A stretch of DNA of 64,000 bases from Anolis sagrei (lineage: Eukaryota > Chordata > Lepidosauria > Squamata > Anolidae). Below, in pieces: positions 41,833 through 51,621 of the stretch; within the stretch, counting starts at the first letter, position 1; each line of letters begins with the position of its first letter. The notes beneath the pieces were generated by a model. That model saw nothing but the letters and a program-made list of their open reading frames with translations. It was not told the DNA's origin and searched no databases. Location: the NCBI RefSeq assembly GCF_037176765.1, contig NC_090034.1, forward strand, positions 96,572,500-96,636,499, read 5' to 3'. The position numbers and the translations under genes are program-made.

Positions 41833-42118
41833 AGGCTATTTAACATTCCAGTTTTCATGAGGGCATTCTGACCACCAGGGGAGCTGTTGCTTCAATGTCC
41901 ATTTGTGACACCAATGGAGTACTTCCTCATTCTTTGCACATTTGCTGGAGATTTTTTATGGCGTCGTAAATTAGTTAAATTAGCTTCCCCGCATAAGCGG
42001 TACTTACATTTTCTACAGCAAGCTACACAAGCTACACAAATTGGTCGGAAGCTCACTCCGACCAGGCTGGCTTCGAACTCATGACCTTTCAGTCAGTAGT
42101 GATCTTGTGGTTTTCAAA
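41800..42118 (-). mobile_element. tRNA-derived SINE with L2-like tail
   Basis: In reverse it has a tRNA-like head (GGCTTCGAACTCATGACC), a GGAGCTGTTGCTTCAATGTC block and a CATATATAGACAGACACACA tail. It ends about 130 bp before the HIPK4 terminal exon. Confidence 0.7.
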
Positions 42119-42248
42119 AGGTGGTCTCTATGCTCATTTGCCAAACTGATGTAACATCATTTTAACCTTTTCAATAAGGTTATGATGCACTTCTTTCCAA
42201 TAGGTTATGGAATTTCCAATATGAATTTTTCCTCTTTCTCTCTGGCAG

Positions 42249-42440
42249 AGAGGCCCTGCTGAAGCGTTCGAGCCCGCCGCCTCTGCTATGCAGGTCTCTG
42301 GTCCCACCACTTGGCTGCCGGAGGAGGACTGGTTGTCAGACCGGGGGGCCGCCCCACTCAAGGCCGTGCTGCACGCCCCGCGGAACCGGCACCACCAGCT
42401 GCAGCCCCCTTACCTCCAACACATCGCCAGCCACCACTGA
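42249..42440 (+). CDS. HIPK4: HIPK4 terminal coding exon
   Basis: Acceptor TTTCTCTCTGGCAG, 192 nt, phase 0. It encodes RGPAEAFEPAASAMQV, LPEEDWLSDRGAAPLKAVLH and ends QLQPPYLQHIASHH before TGA at 42438-42440. This aligns with the human C-terminus (FDPSSCPGEWLSEPD ... TSFLQHVTGHH). It supplies the last 63 residues to the exon at 35741-37387. The exon is GC-rich in an AT-moderate setting, as is the kinase exon. A retrocopy is therefore unlikely: one true intron is kept. Confidence 0.88.
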   Translation, partial: RGPAEAFEPAASAMQVSGPTTWLPEEDWLSDRGAAPLKAVLHAPRNRHHQLQPPYLQHIASHH

Positions 42441-42610
42441 CCCACCCGCAGCGGGGCATCTTTGCCCAGGCAGGACGAGGGCAGAGGCGCAGCAGAAAAG
42501 AGACAAGAGAGAGGAGGGCACCCTGGCGGGGCCCTTCTCCTCAAACAGAGACCCTTTGTAGCCCTGAAATATATAGACTGTTCCTGGCTGCCCCCAGCTG
42601 CTTCCTTCCT

Positions 42611-42616
42611 AATAAA
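42611..42616 (+). promoter_or_regulatory. HIPK4: HIPK4 polyadenylation signal
   Basis: AATAAA lies 171 nt after the HIPK4 stop, in a short 3' UTR without repeats. Confidence 0.65.
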
Positions 42617-43040
42617 GAAAAAAACTCCTTGCTAGAATGATTCGTGAGCTGTGCTGAGAGCTCCAGGCTGGAAGGGGTGAGGGATCCATGTGGGGTACAA
42701 AGGGAGAGGGTCGATGGGGTTACATGGAGACTTTTCCCCCAACTAAGGGCTAACAAGTGCATTTCCCCCAGCCCACTTGCAACCCCTGATGCTCTCAATT
42801 GCTGCTGCATCTGTAATAAACACTTTATCAATTGCAGAAAGCTTTTCATGGCAAATCTTTGGCTATGGACACATGCTGTGCCCTCAAGGTTTTGGAGAGT
42901 CCATGAACCCTTCCAGTCCTATCAGTTGCCTCTAAAATTGGAAAGGACCCCAAACATTATTTAGACTGGATCTGCACTGCCCTATTTTCCAGGATCTGAT
43001 CCCAGATTATCTTATTTGAACTGCGTTATATGAGTCTAGA
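42617..43040. other. HIPK4 to PLD3 spacer, no gene recognised
   Basis: Mostly unique. A second AATAAA-like signal at about 42815 and a MITE-like block at 42965-43040 were noted. Confidence 0.35.
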
Positions 43041-43044
43041 CTGT

Positions 43045-43325
43045 TATATTTATTTATAGTATTTATATTCCACCCTTTTCACCCCACAGGAGACTCAGGG
43101 CGGATCACAATGCACATATACATGGCAAACATTCAATGCCATGGACACACAACATATATAGACAGACACACAGAGGCTATTTAACTTTCCAGCTTCAGAG
43201 GGTATGCTTTGAATTCCCGCCACCAGGGGAGCTGTTGCTTCACTGTCCCTCGTGACACCGATGGAGTACTTCCACATTCTTTTGCACGCTGCTGGAGAGT
43301 TTTATGGCGTCATAAATTAGTTAAA
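43045..43325 (-). mobile_element. tRNA-derived SINE, tail side (split)
   Basis: It begins with the reversed tail (TATTCCACCCTTTTCACCCC) and runs to TTATGGCGTCATAAATTAG. The head side is at 44260-44407, so later DNA has replaced or entered the middle. Confidence 0.7.
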
Positions 43326-43545
43326 TTGGATTTACAATTACAGGAAAATGAAGACAGACTTTTTAGTTATATAACGACGGCAGCCAGAATTACCTTAGCA
43401 AAAATTTGGAAACAGGATAATGTACCTACCAAGGAAGAATGGTTAGGGAAAATTAGAGAAATAAGAGAGATGGATGAATTAACTTTTTTTTTGAAAAAAA
43501 AATACCGGAAATCCGATAAAGAGAACAGACTGGACCCTTTATGAT
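43326..43545 (+). mobile_element. L1 LINE ORF2 C-terminal fragment
   Basis: It encodes TAARITLAKIWKQDNVPTKE and EWLGKIREIREMDELTFFL, the typical C-terminal end of L1 ORF2. It is open to a stop at 43544. Confidence 0.75.
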
Positions 43546-44259
43546 AATTACGAGAAAGAGGAGAGTAAATAAGAGTATAAGAAATACAAAATTTCCATAG
43601 GCAGGACAAAGGCTTAAATGCAAAGACAAAGTTCCCAAGATCCAAAGGCAAAAACTTGAAGCATAATCCCTTAGCAATGGTCAAACAAGAGTCCATGGAA
43701 AACAGTTGAAAACAAGATCCAAATCCCAGACTCGGGAAGCCAGAAGCGTGCTACTAAAAGCCAAAAGTTAATCCACAGAAGTTTGAATGGGAAGAGCTAC
43801 GTTGGACTGACAACCCCTGCTTGTCAGCTACAAGGCTAAATACCCTTTGCGGACATGAACGTATTGCATTGACCTTTGGCACCCTTAGCTTCTCGCTTGC
43901 TAGCCAAGCGAGTGCTTCTCTGGAGCCTTAATTGCAGACGATCCTGTCTGTTCATTAATTCATTATCTTCAAGGCTATGTAACCCCTTATCTTGGTCCAG
44001 CTGGACCGGATCACTGTGGGGAGGAAAAGACTTCTCCACCTGGCCGTGTGGGATTTCACTCTCGTTATCAGTCTCACTAGCATTCCTTTCCCCTGGGAAC
44101 TGACTTGCTGTTTCTCCTTCAGCAGCCCCACCGTCTGCCCTGTCTGAAGCATGTACAGAAATCTGTAACCCATCAGCCTCCTCATCATCCTGTAGGAATT
44201 CTGGCTCAGAAGGCCCAAAGAGCTCAGCTTCAGACTCAGAGTTAAGCTGAGTCACAACA
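43546..44259 (-). mobile_element. LTR retroelement, LTR-derived segment (fossil)
   Basis: On the complement it starts TGTTGTGACTCAGC at 44259 and resembles the solo LTR at 11804 in its terminus and in TGCCTTTGGATCTTG-type and CATGGACTCTTG-type blocks. It carries an incidental open frame of about 155 codons. The other end is truncated. It appears broken, family not assigned, and it lies inside a SINE. Confidence 0.5.
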
Positions 44260-44407
44260 GCAACTGTCTTTCGGGCTGCAAAAGTCGACAGCAAGCTAGA
44301 CAAATGGTCAGGAGCTTACTCTGACCTGGGTTGGCTTCGAACTCATGACCTTTTGATCAGTAGTGATTTTAATACAGCTGACTCCCAACCAGCTGCGCCA
44401 TAACCCG
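44260..44407 (-). mobile_element. tRNA-derived SINE, head side (split)
   Basis: GTCTTTCGGGCTGCAAAAGT, GGTTGGCTTCGAACTCATGA (tRNA B-box region) and CCAGCTGCGCCATAACC. It pairs with 43045-43325 as one SINE. Confidence 0.7.
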
Positions 44408-44464
44408 GTCCAGATAATCTGCCAGATAATCTGTTATAAACAGAATAGCAGGCTATATTTTAGA

Positions 44465-44550
44465 GGATGCGGATGGGAAAACCACCTCTGAGTTTTTCTA
44501 CCTTAAGGAAACCCTACAAAATTCACAATATCACCATAAATCGACAGGTT
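44465..44550 (+). mobile_element. 5S-derived SINE3 tail fragment
   Basis: AAACCACCTCTGAGTTTTTC and CACCATAAATCGACAGGTTG match the 3' part of the SINE interrupted at 52241. Confidence 0.6.
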
Positions 44551-44930
44551 GTCTTTGATATGGAATTTAGACTGCAATAAAATGAGAATCTGCCTGGCAA
44601 GCATAATGCTAACCAAAATTAATAACCAAAATTCCAGATTAAAGACTCAACAGGAAGTGAAGGCAAAGAACAGACGTGTTTTATTGCATTCTTGGGCAAG
44701 AAGTGATGCTTTTGGTCTCCTGCCCCAAAAGTACAAGCATAACAGACCACATAGTGTCCAAAACGGTTTTATACAACCAGGTTACCATTGTAACCTGCGT
44801 TGAATCGTTCCTCCTTTGGTTGGCCAGAAAAGAGGCTGGCTAGGATCCACTCTGGGATTGGTTTAGAGTGGAGGCTGCAGAACCACCCCCATGGGAGGGC
44901 ACAACCTGGAAATATAGGTTAATCCAGTTT
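44551..44930. other. No gene recognised
   Basis: The stretch looks like degenerate repeat DNA. No family could be named. Confidence 0.3.
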
Positions 44931-44941
44931 TATATTAAACT

Positions 44942-45870
44942 AGCCGTCCCCTGCCATGCGTTGCTGTGGCCCACTCTATGTATATGTGTTTTTGTGTGTT
45001 GTTGCTGTTCATTCGTTCAGTCGTCTCCAACTCTTCGTGACCTCATGGACCAGCCTACGCCAGAGCTCCCTGTCGGCCACCACCACCCCCAGCTCTTTCA
45101 AGGTCAGTCCAGTCACTTCAAGGATGCCATCCATCCATCTTGCCCTTGGTCGGCCCCTCTTCCTTTTGCCTTCCACTTTCCCCAGCATAATTGTCTTCTC
45201 TAGGCTTTCCTGTCTCCTCATGATGTGGCCAAAGTACTTCAACTTTGTCTCTAGTATCTTTCCCTCCAGTGAGCAGTCGGGCTTTATTTCCTGGAGGATG
45301 GACTGGTTGGATCTTCTTGCAGTCCAAGGCACTCTCAGCACTTTCCTCCAGCACCACAGTTCAAAAGCATCGATCTTCCTTCGCTCAGCCTTCCCTAAGG
45401 TCCAGCTCTCACATCCGTAGGTGACTACAGGGAATACCATGGCTTTGACTAGGCGGATCTTTGTTGCCAGTCTGATGTCTCTACTCTTTACTATTTTATC
45501 GAGATTGGACATTGCTCTCCTCCCAAGAAGTAAGCGTCTTCTGATTTCCTGGCTACAGTCTGCATCTGCAGTAATCTTTGCGCCTAGAAATACAAAGTCT
45601 GTCACGGCTTCCACATTTTCTCCCTCTATTTTCCAGTTGTCAATCATTCTTGTTGCCATAATCTTGGGGTTTTTTTTGTGTGTATATGTGTATATATGTG
45701 GTTTTGCGCATGCATTGTATTTTTTTTTTTTTTTGCTTTTTCAGTCTCTCTTGCTGTGTTTTTCAGTGTTTTTGAGTGATGGTCACTTGTTGGCCTGATA
45801 GGTGTATTGTGTCCAAATTTGGTGTCAATTTGCCCAGTGGGTTTTGAGTTATGTTAATGTCACAAAAAAA
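44942..45870 (-). mobile_element. Helitron-like element carrying a BovB insertion
   Basis: On the complement it ends CCACAGCAACGCATGGCAGG then GGACGGCTAGT, a short GC-rich hairpin and a CTAGT terminus as in Helitrons. The other end (45790-45870) has TGACACCAAATTTGGACACA and AACATAACTCAAAACCCACT, shared with 16098-16385. The interior is interrupted by BovB at 45000-45672. Confidence 0.55.
45000..45672 (-). mobile_element. RTE-BovB LINE, 5'-truncated copy B
   Basis: The complement has one open frame of 216 codons to the natural end: MATRMIDNWKIEGENVEAVT, FVFLGAKITADADCSQEIRR, YGCESWTLGKAERRKIDAFE, LWCWRKVLRVPWTARRSNQS and HEVTKSWRRLNE. It lacks the frame change of copy A and is highly similar to it, so both are fairly young. 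Confidence 0.92.
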
Positions 45871-46038
45871 ATTACATTGGGTTGTTGTAGGTTTTTTCAG
45901 CTATATGGCCATATTCTAGAGGCCATAGGTTTTTAAATGCTGTATGTAATAACATACAGCATTTAAAAACCTATGGCCTCTAGAATATGGCCATATAGCT
46001 GAAAAAACCTACAACAACCCAATGTAATTTTTTTTGTG
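45861..46038. repeat. Perfect 178-bp palindrome (87-bp arms)
   Basis: The left arm CACAAAAAAAATTACATTGG ... GCTGTATGT is followed by a 4-base loop AATA at 45948-45951 and then by its exact reverse complement ending CCAATGTAATTTTTTTTGTG. I found no mismatch by eye. The arm includes Helitron end sequence outside and Penelope-like sequence inside. Confidence 0.9.
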
Positions 46039-46365
46039 CCCCCGGTGGCGCAGTGGGTTAAAGCACTGAGCTGCTGAGCTTGTTGATCGAAAGGTCACAG
46101 GTTCGATTCCGGGGAGCGGTGTGAGCTTCCGCTGTCAGCCCTAGCTTCTGCCAACCTAGCAGTTCGAAAACATGCAAATGTGAGTAGATCAATAGGTACC
46201 GCTCCAGCGGGAAGGTAGTGGTGCTCCATGCAGTCATGCCGGCCACATGACCTTGGAGGTGTCTACGGACAACGCTGGCTCTTCGGCTTAGAAATGGAGA
46301 TGAGCACCACACCCCAGAGTCAGACATGACTGGACTTAATGTCAGGGGACTACCATTACCTTTAT
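46037..46365 (+). mobile_element. Sauria-type SINE
   Basis: It starts GCCCCCGGTGGCGCAGTGGG directly at the edge of the palindrome and ends with the BovB-like tail and a TTACCTTTA run. It is very similar to the copy at 9609. Confidence 0.9.
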
Positions 46366-46516
46366 ACAGTACATTCGGCCCAATAGTACCCTACACCTTT
46401 ATCCTGTTTCTATGTATAATTAAAGAGAAAATGTATTTAATAAAAAGTATTTAATAAAAAAAAATAATAGTGCCTGTAAAACCATGTCGCAAAATCCAAA
46501 TTTCCTTTTCCTATTT

Positions 46517-46633
46517 CCTATAAGAGTGGCTTGTAGGTATTCTTCTGAACGCGCACAGACAACGTTGTCATCAGCATATTGGAGTCATCGGCATATTGGC
46601 TTTGAGGTTTGTTGGAAACTAGGAAAAATGGCT

Positions 46634-46677
<44 letters not shown>

Positions 46678-46794
46678 GTGGAAAGAGGAGATCTGAACGC
46701 GCACAGACAACGTTGTCATCAGCATATTGGAGTCACCAGTATATTGGCTTTGAGGTTTGCTGGAAACTAGGAAAATTGGCTTTATCTATCTATC

Positions 46795-46835
<41 letters not shown>

Positions 46836-46850
46836 GTGGAAAGGGGAGAT
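46517..46850. repeat. Tandem duplication with (TATC)n tracts
   Basis: A unit of about 150 bp (GAACGCGCACAGACAACGTT ... (TATC)n ... TATGTGGAAAGAGGAGAT) occurs at 46547-46694 and 46695-46850. It joins a piece of the RTE-like LINE of 47810-48905 with a Penelope-like piece (GGTTTGTTGGAAACTAGGAA). The TATC tracts are about 10 and 13 units. Confidence 0.85.
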
Positions 46851-46859
46851 GCAACCCAA

Positions 46860-47139
46860 ACTTGATTCTTTTACATCCCCCCCTTTCACTTTGAGAAAAT
46901 GGTTCAAACCTAGGTTGTATGTTGAAAGTCTATTGAAAGACTTTGCTACATTTCCCTCCCCAAAGAAATAAAAAATGCCAATTCAGGGGGGAAAGAAAAA
47001 GGTTGTGTGTGTGTGATGGTGCAAATCGAAGGCCATTTTGGGATTCAAAACGCCAGAGGTATTTTTCAGCACAAAGGGGTGAACCAGAGCTGATTCTTTT
47101 CCGTCCCCCCCTTTCTCAGGAAAAGAATGGTACAGTCCC
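46860..47139. other. No feature recognised
   Basis: Two related blocks occur (GATTCTTTTACATCCCCCCC and GATTCTTTTCCGTCCCCCCC), suggesting an older duplication. No gene was seen. Confidence 0.3.
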
Positions 47140-47297
47140 AGACAGCACTTTAAGGTTCCTGCCAGTGGGCGTGACCAAGGCCGAGGGGGCGTGGCTAACC
47201 TCCCCAGTTCAACCTAGTTGTTGGAGTGGCTGGAAAACCTTGAACCTGCAGATCAGAAGAATCAGAGAAGGAAGCTGGTGGTCTGTGGGGCTCTCAA
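47140..47297 (+). promoter_or_regulatory. Candidate PLD3 promoter and first exon
   Basis: The block has two GC-box-like motifs (GTGGGCGTGACC and GGGGGCGTGGCT) and is free of recognised repeats. It ends in CTCTCAA followed by GTAAGGAT, a good donor. Its position about 12 kb before the PLD3 start codon suits an untranslated first exon. This is a guess from motifs only. Confidence 0.25.
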
Positions 47298-47401
47298 GTA
47301 AGGATCGTTACTTTTAGAAACGGGGTACCCGCCCAACATTCCCTATAATGACCTTTTAATCCCCTCCTCACCCTTCTTTTGTTGCGGAAGAGAGGAGGTG
47401 C

Positions 47402-47590
47402 GTCTACACTGTCGAATTAAAGCAGTTTGGTCCCACTTGTACTGGAATGGAATCAAGGGAGGGGTAGTTTTGCAAGATCTGATGAATACTGGTGCCTCAG
47501 CAAGGTACTGAGTCTAAGATTCCATTGTACTGAGCCATGGCAGTTCAAGTGGGGTCAAACTGGGTTAATTCTGCAGTGTAGATGCACCCA
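47402..47590. repeat. Palindromic MITE
   Basis: TCTACACTGTCGAATTAAAG on the left is mirrored by GGTTAATTCTGCAGTGTAGA on the right, with GAGCCATGGCAGTTCAAGTG inside. Same family as 20496-20692. Confidence 0.75.
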
Positions 47591-47733
47591 AGGGGAGGCA
47601 AAGGGACTCTGGGTGATCTCTGTACTCCCAAAGCAGTTTCTTTGTCTTCCTGGTAACAAAGGTTTAAGGGAGGTATCTTTTTTCCTAATTTCTTATACTA
47701 TACTATATTGTACTATATTATACTCTACTATAC

Positions 47734-47800
47734 CAGGCATGGGCAAACTTGGGCCCTCCAGGTGTTTTGGACTCCAACTCCCACCATTCCTAACAGCCTC
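47734..47800. repeat. hAT-type MITE, left arm only
   Basis: CAGGCATGGGCAAACTTGGG and GTGTTTTGGACTCCAACTCC match the left arm of 37500-37753. The right arm is missing. Confidence 0.65.
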
Positions 47801-47809
47801 AGGCCCTTT

Positions 47810-48905
47810 CCTTTCCCCCCTCAGCCTCTTGGCATGTTTCTCTCTTTTGCCCTCCATTCGCGCCTCTTCAAATTCTACAGCACTGCTGGTCACAGCTGAC
47901 CTCCAGCTGGAGTGCTCAAGGGCCAGGGCTTCCCAGTTCTTGGTGTCTATGCCACAGTTTTTAAGGTTGGCTTTAAACCCATCTTTAAATCTTTTTTCCT
48001 GCCCACAAACATTTGGTTTTCCATTCTTGAGTTCAGAGTAGAGCAACTGCTTTGGGAGACGGTGGTCAGGCAATTGGACAATTGGATGGTGGAGGACCAT
48101 TGCTTCAATGCTGGTGGTCTTTGCTTCTTCCAGCACGCTGATCTTCCCAGGAGATTTGCAGGATTTTTTGGAGGCAATGCTGATGGAATTGTTCCAGGAG
48201 TTGCATGTGACGTCTGTAGACAGTCCACGTTTCGCAGGCATACAGCAGGGTTGGGAGGACAATAGCGTTATAAACAAGCACCTTGGTCCTCTAACACTCT
48301 CTGCTTCATTTGGAAAAATGCTGCACTCGCAGAACTCAGGCGGTGTTGTATTTCAGTGTCAATGTTGACGTTTGTGGAGAGGTGGCTGCCAAGGTAGCAG
48401 AAATGGTCAATGTTTTCTAATGTTACACCATTAAGTTGTATTTCTTGCATTGGAGAGGGATTGGCTGGTGAGTGGTGAAAGAGCACTTTGGTTTTCTCGA
48501 TGTTAAATGACAGGCCGAGCTTCTCGTGTGCTTCTGCGAAGGTGTTTAGAGTGGCTTGTAGGTTTTCTTCTGAATGCGCACAGATGACGTTGTCATCAGC
48601 ATATTGGAGTTCTATAACAGATGTTATTGTAACCTTGGTTTTGGCATACAGTCTGCTGAGGTTAAATAGCTTGCCATCTGTCTGATAGATGATTTCCACT
48701 CCGGTGGGAAGCTTTCCATTAACAAGATGAAGTATCATAGCGATGAAGGTTGGGACAATAACACATCCCTGTTTGGCACCTGATTTCATCTTAAATGGGT
48801 CACTTTGGGAGCCATTGCCATCCAATACTGTTGCCACAGTCGTCATGTTAACCATGCCGCTTGATGGAACCTCACACTGTGAAGGCTGTGTATTGATCAG
48901 CTGTG
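47810..48905 (-). mobile_element. Non-LTR retrotransposon (RTE-like, unassigned)
   Basis: The complement encodes a reverse-transcriptase region: KSGAKQGCVIVPTFIAMILH, VIELQYADDNVICAHSEENL (YADD catalytic motif), NIEKTKVLFHHSPANPSPMQ, ENIDHFCYLGSHLSTNVNID, then, after frame breaks, RLPKQLLYSELKNGKPN and NCGIDTKNWEALALEHSSWR. The C-terminal end is cut by the MITE arm. Confidence 0.8.
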
Positions 48906-49029
48906 CACTGACCTCCACACATTAAAAAAGCTCACGCACAGGCATCTTCCAAGAAAAAATTAAAACGAAACCGTAGTGAGTGAGGTGGGTTCATAGATTC
49001 CATACAGAACAGCTTGAGTCCCATTATAC

Positions 49030-49481
49030 CAGTGGTTCCCAACCTTTTTTTGACCAGGGACTACTTGACCAGGGACCACTCTCCAACATTAGTACCAAAA
49101 GGGTTACAAATCAGTTTTTGGTCAACTTCAGATTCAGTTTGGTTATATGGGGTGCTGATTCAGAAAACTCCATATTTTAGACCATGTCAGCTCTAGTTTC
49201 TAATACAGAACATATGCCATCCAGTAGTCACCATCTGCTTGGCCATAGAAAACCATATTTAATAATCTAGAGTTGATATGGTAGTGGTACTCTTTCAAGC
49301 ATAGTCAGCCTCTCCCTTTCCGACATCCCTGTTGCCTTGGCACTATAAGAGGGTTTTGTGTGACCAGTCCCTCTCGTTGCCATGTAGATTCAAGGCAACG
49401 GTGTAGTAATGGTGAGGCGTTAGACCATATTTTAATTCTTGCAGACCACTGGTGGTCCATGGAGCACAGGTTGGGAACAAA
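49030..49481. mobile_element. Non-autonomous hAT, ancestral-like sibling
   Basis: Perfect 8-bp duplications CATTATAC flank it (49022-49029 and 49482-49489). It starts CAGTGGTTCCCAACCTTTTT, has two units of the motif TGACCAGGGACCACTT at about 49055-49085, and ends CAGGTTGGGAAC. The rest matches 33735-34113. Confidence 0.88.
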
Positions 49482-49524
49482 CATTATACAAACATGGCCA
49501 GGACACCAGAAGGTCCTATATAAT

Positions 49525-49748
49525 GTATTGTCGAAGGCTTTCATGGCCGAAATCACTGGGTTGTTGTAGGTTTTTTCGGGCTATATAGCCATGTTCTAGA
49601 GGCATTCTCTCCTGACGTTTTGCCTGCATCTATGGCAAGCATCCTCAGAGGTAGTGAGGATGCTTGCCATAGATGGAGGCGAAACATCAGGAGAGAATGC
49701 CTCTAGAACATGGCCATATAGCCTGAAAAAACCTACAACAACCCAGTC
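49525..49748. repeat. Head-to-head Penelope-like palindrome (decayed cores)
   Basis: The left arm runs from TATTGTCGAAGGCTTTCATG to CATCCTCAGAGGTAGTG and the right arm from GAGGATGCTTGCCATAGATG to CCTGAAAAAACCTACAACAA. The hammerhead-like core at 49614-49648 and its mirror have each lost conserved positions. Confidence 0.8.
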
Positions 49749-49749
49749 C

Positions 49750-50040
49750 TGTATAATATAATATAATATATTGTATATACATATAATATTTATAATATTA
49801 TAATTAATGCAATATAAAAACCTACAACCCAGCCCTGTATAATGTAATATAATATATTATATATACATATAATATTTATAATATGTAATGCAATATAATA
49901 ATATGATATTATAATTATATATTTATATTACATATAATATTACTATTAAATAAATAATCATACTATTAATACTGATATTGTACTATGCTAATAATATAAT
50001 ATATTGTATGTGTGTGTGATATAATATATTGTATGTTCAT
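49750..50040. repeat. AT-rich low-complexity tract
   Basis: TATAATATAATATA-type sequence, with CCTGTATAATATAATATAAT repeated near 49748 and 49833. Confidence 0.9.
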
Positions 50041-50047
50041 CTGTGTA

Positions 50048-50380
50048 TGGAGCCCTCGGTGGCTCAGTGGGTTAAAGCACTGAGCTACTGAGCTTGACTG
50101 AAAGGTCGCAGGTTCGATTCCGGGGAGTGGAGTGAGCTTCTGCTGTCAGCCCTAGCTTCTGCCAACCTAGCAGTTCAAAAACATGCAAATGTGAGTAGAT
50201 CGATAAGTACTGCTCCGGCGGGAAGGTAATGGTGCTCCATGCAGTCATGCCAGCCACATGACCTTGGAGGTGTCTATGGACAACGCCGGCTCTTTGGCTT
50301 AGAAATGGAGGTGAGCACCACACCCCAGAGACAGACTTGACTGGACTTAATGTCAGGAGACAACCTTTACCTTTGTGTGT
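50048..50380 (+). mobile_element. Sauria-type SINE
   Basis: GGAGCCCTCGGTGGCTCAGT head, CATGCAAATGTGAGTAGATC and the tail GACAGACTTGACTGGACTTA. An L2-tail-like block (AAGCCACTTTTGAGTCCCCT) follows at 50404-50470. Confidence 0.85.
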
Positions 50381-50609
50381 GTATGTGTGTGTGTATGTAT
50401 ATAGTAAGCCACTTTTGAGTCCCCTTTGGGGTGAGAAGGGCGGCATATAAATGTCGCAAATAAACAAATAAAGACTGAAGTAAGGAGCAGATCTCATCCT
50501 TCCATAGACCAGGGACCTCTCTTCCTTGCTCCTTGCTGAAGAGGCTGCCAGGAACCCAAGAGGTCACAGTGGAGGTCAATTGTATGTGATTTTCATGCTT
50601 CTTGGCCCA

Positions 50610-50672
50610 GGTTTGGACTGGATTGCCCATGAGGTCTCTTCCAACTTTATGACTCTATGTTTCTATGAATGG
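50610..50672 (+). mobile_element. CR1 3' tail remnant
   Basis: GGATTGCCCATGAGGTCTCT then TTCCAACTTTATGACTCTAT, the CR1 end. Confidence 0.6.
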
Positions 50673-51175
50673 TAGGATCTGTGGCTTCCCCAAACAGCCT
50701 TGAAAGGTGATAGTTGGCCTCTTCTGTGTTGGAGTGCCAACTGGAGAGCTTCTAGCCTTGCTCTTGGCTGCGAGAAGGAGTCACCCAGCCTGTTCTTTGC
50801 TGACTCAGTGGCTTCTGCTCATCAAAACAAGCTGAGTTGGGTGTGGATACTCCTTGCCTGCTTCCTACCGATTATGCAGCTCAGTGTCATGATGGCAGAA
50901 GAACTTCTCTTTCTGTAACTATGACACATCTTGGTTTTCTGTTCCGTTTGGCACAAGAGAAAGAGAGAGATGGGCCCTGGATGGGTACAGGCAGAAGGAC
51001 CATTCTTGGAGGCCGCATTTTTGCGTAATATTGTCTCTGTTCAAGAATGACATTCATTGGTAGGTGCTATGCAGGAATGGCTCGTAAATACATCACTCAC
51101 CATTTGCATTCTGCCACTACATGAGCAACAAGGAAGGAAAGATCTTGCACCTCCTGAGAGTGCATTTTTAGGACC
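50673..51175. other. No gene recognised
   Basis: Unique-looking sequence with open frames of at most 72 codons and no known motif. Confidence 0.35.
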
Positions 51176-51179
51176 TGAC

Positions 51180-51621
51180 ATCAAAGTTTGAATCTGGAAC
51201 ATTTATCCAGATGTGGTGGGGTTGTGCCAAGGTACAAGAAGTCTACAGGAAAATAAAGGGTAAAATATTCCGGCAAAAATTAGTGCTGAATTTTAAAAAA
51301 CCAGTTTCTAAATCCTGAAACTGGAAAGGGAATAATGATTGGCCTGAGATGATGTAATATATACTAGCTGCGGCACAAGATACAGTCGCCATGAGATGGA
51401 AAGAATATTAAAGATAGGATGCAAAAAATGGTATGAATATTTAGCAAATTACATGTTCCAAGACTACATTATGGGTAGGAAAAATAAATATATTAACGGA
51501 TATACTAGGGGGGAATGGGAAGAGAAATTGGAAGAGCTTATAGCCAAGGTAAAAGGAAATAGAAAATACAAAGAACTGAACCAGACTATCCTTATGATCA
51601 AACCAATAGAATGAATGACTT
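51180..51621 (+). mobile_element. L1 LINE ORF2 3' end, left part
   Basis: It encodes MWWGCAKVQEVYRKIKGKIF-like sequence, then KKWYEYLANYMFQDYIMGRK and GEWEEKLEELIAKVKGNRKY. The HMWWxC motif is typical of the L1 ORF2 C-terminus. Frame breaks are present. Confidence 0.75.

Noticed and set aside
43836-44303. Acidic 155-codon open frame on the - strand as a host gene
   Set aside because: It lies in an LTR-derived segment inside a SINE and resembles no host protein.
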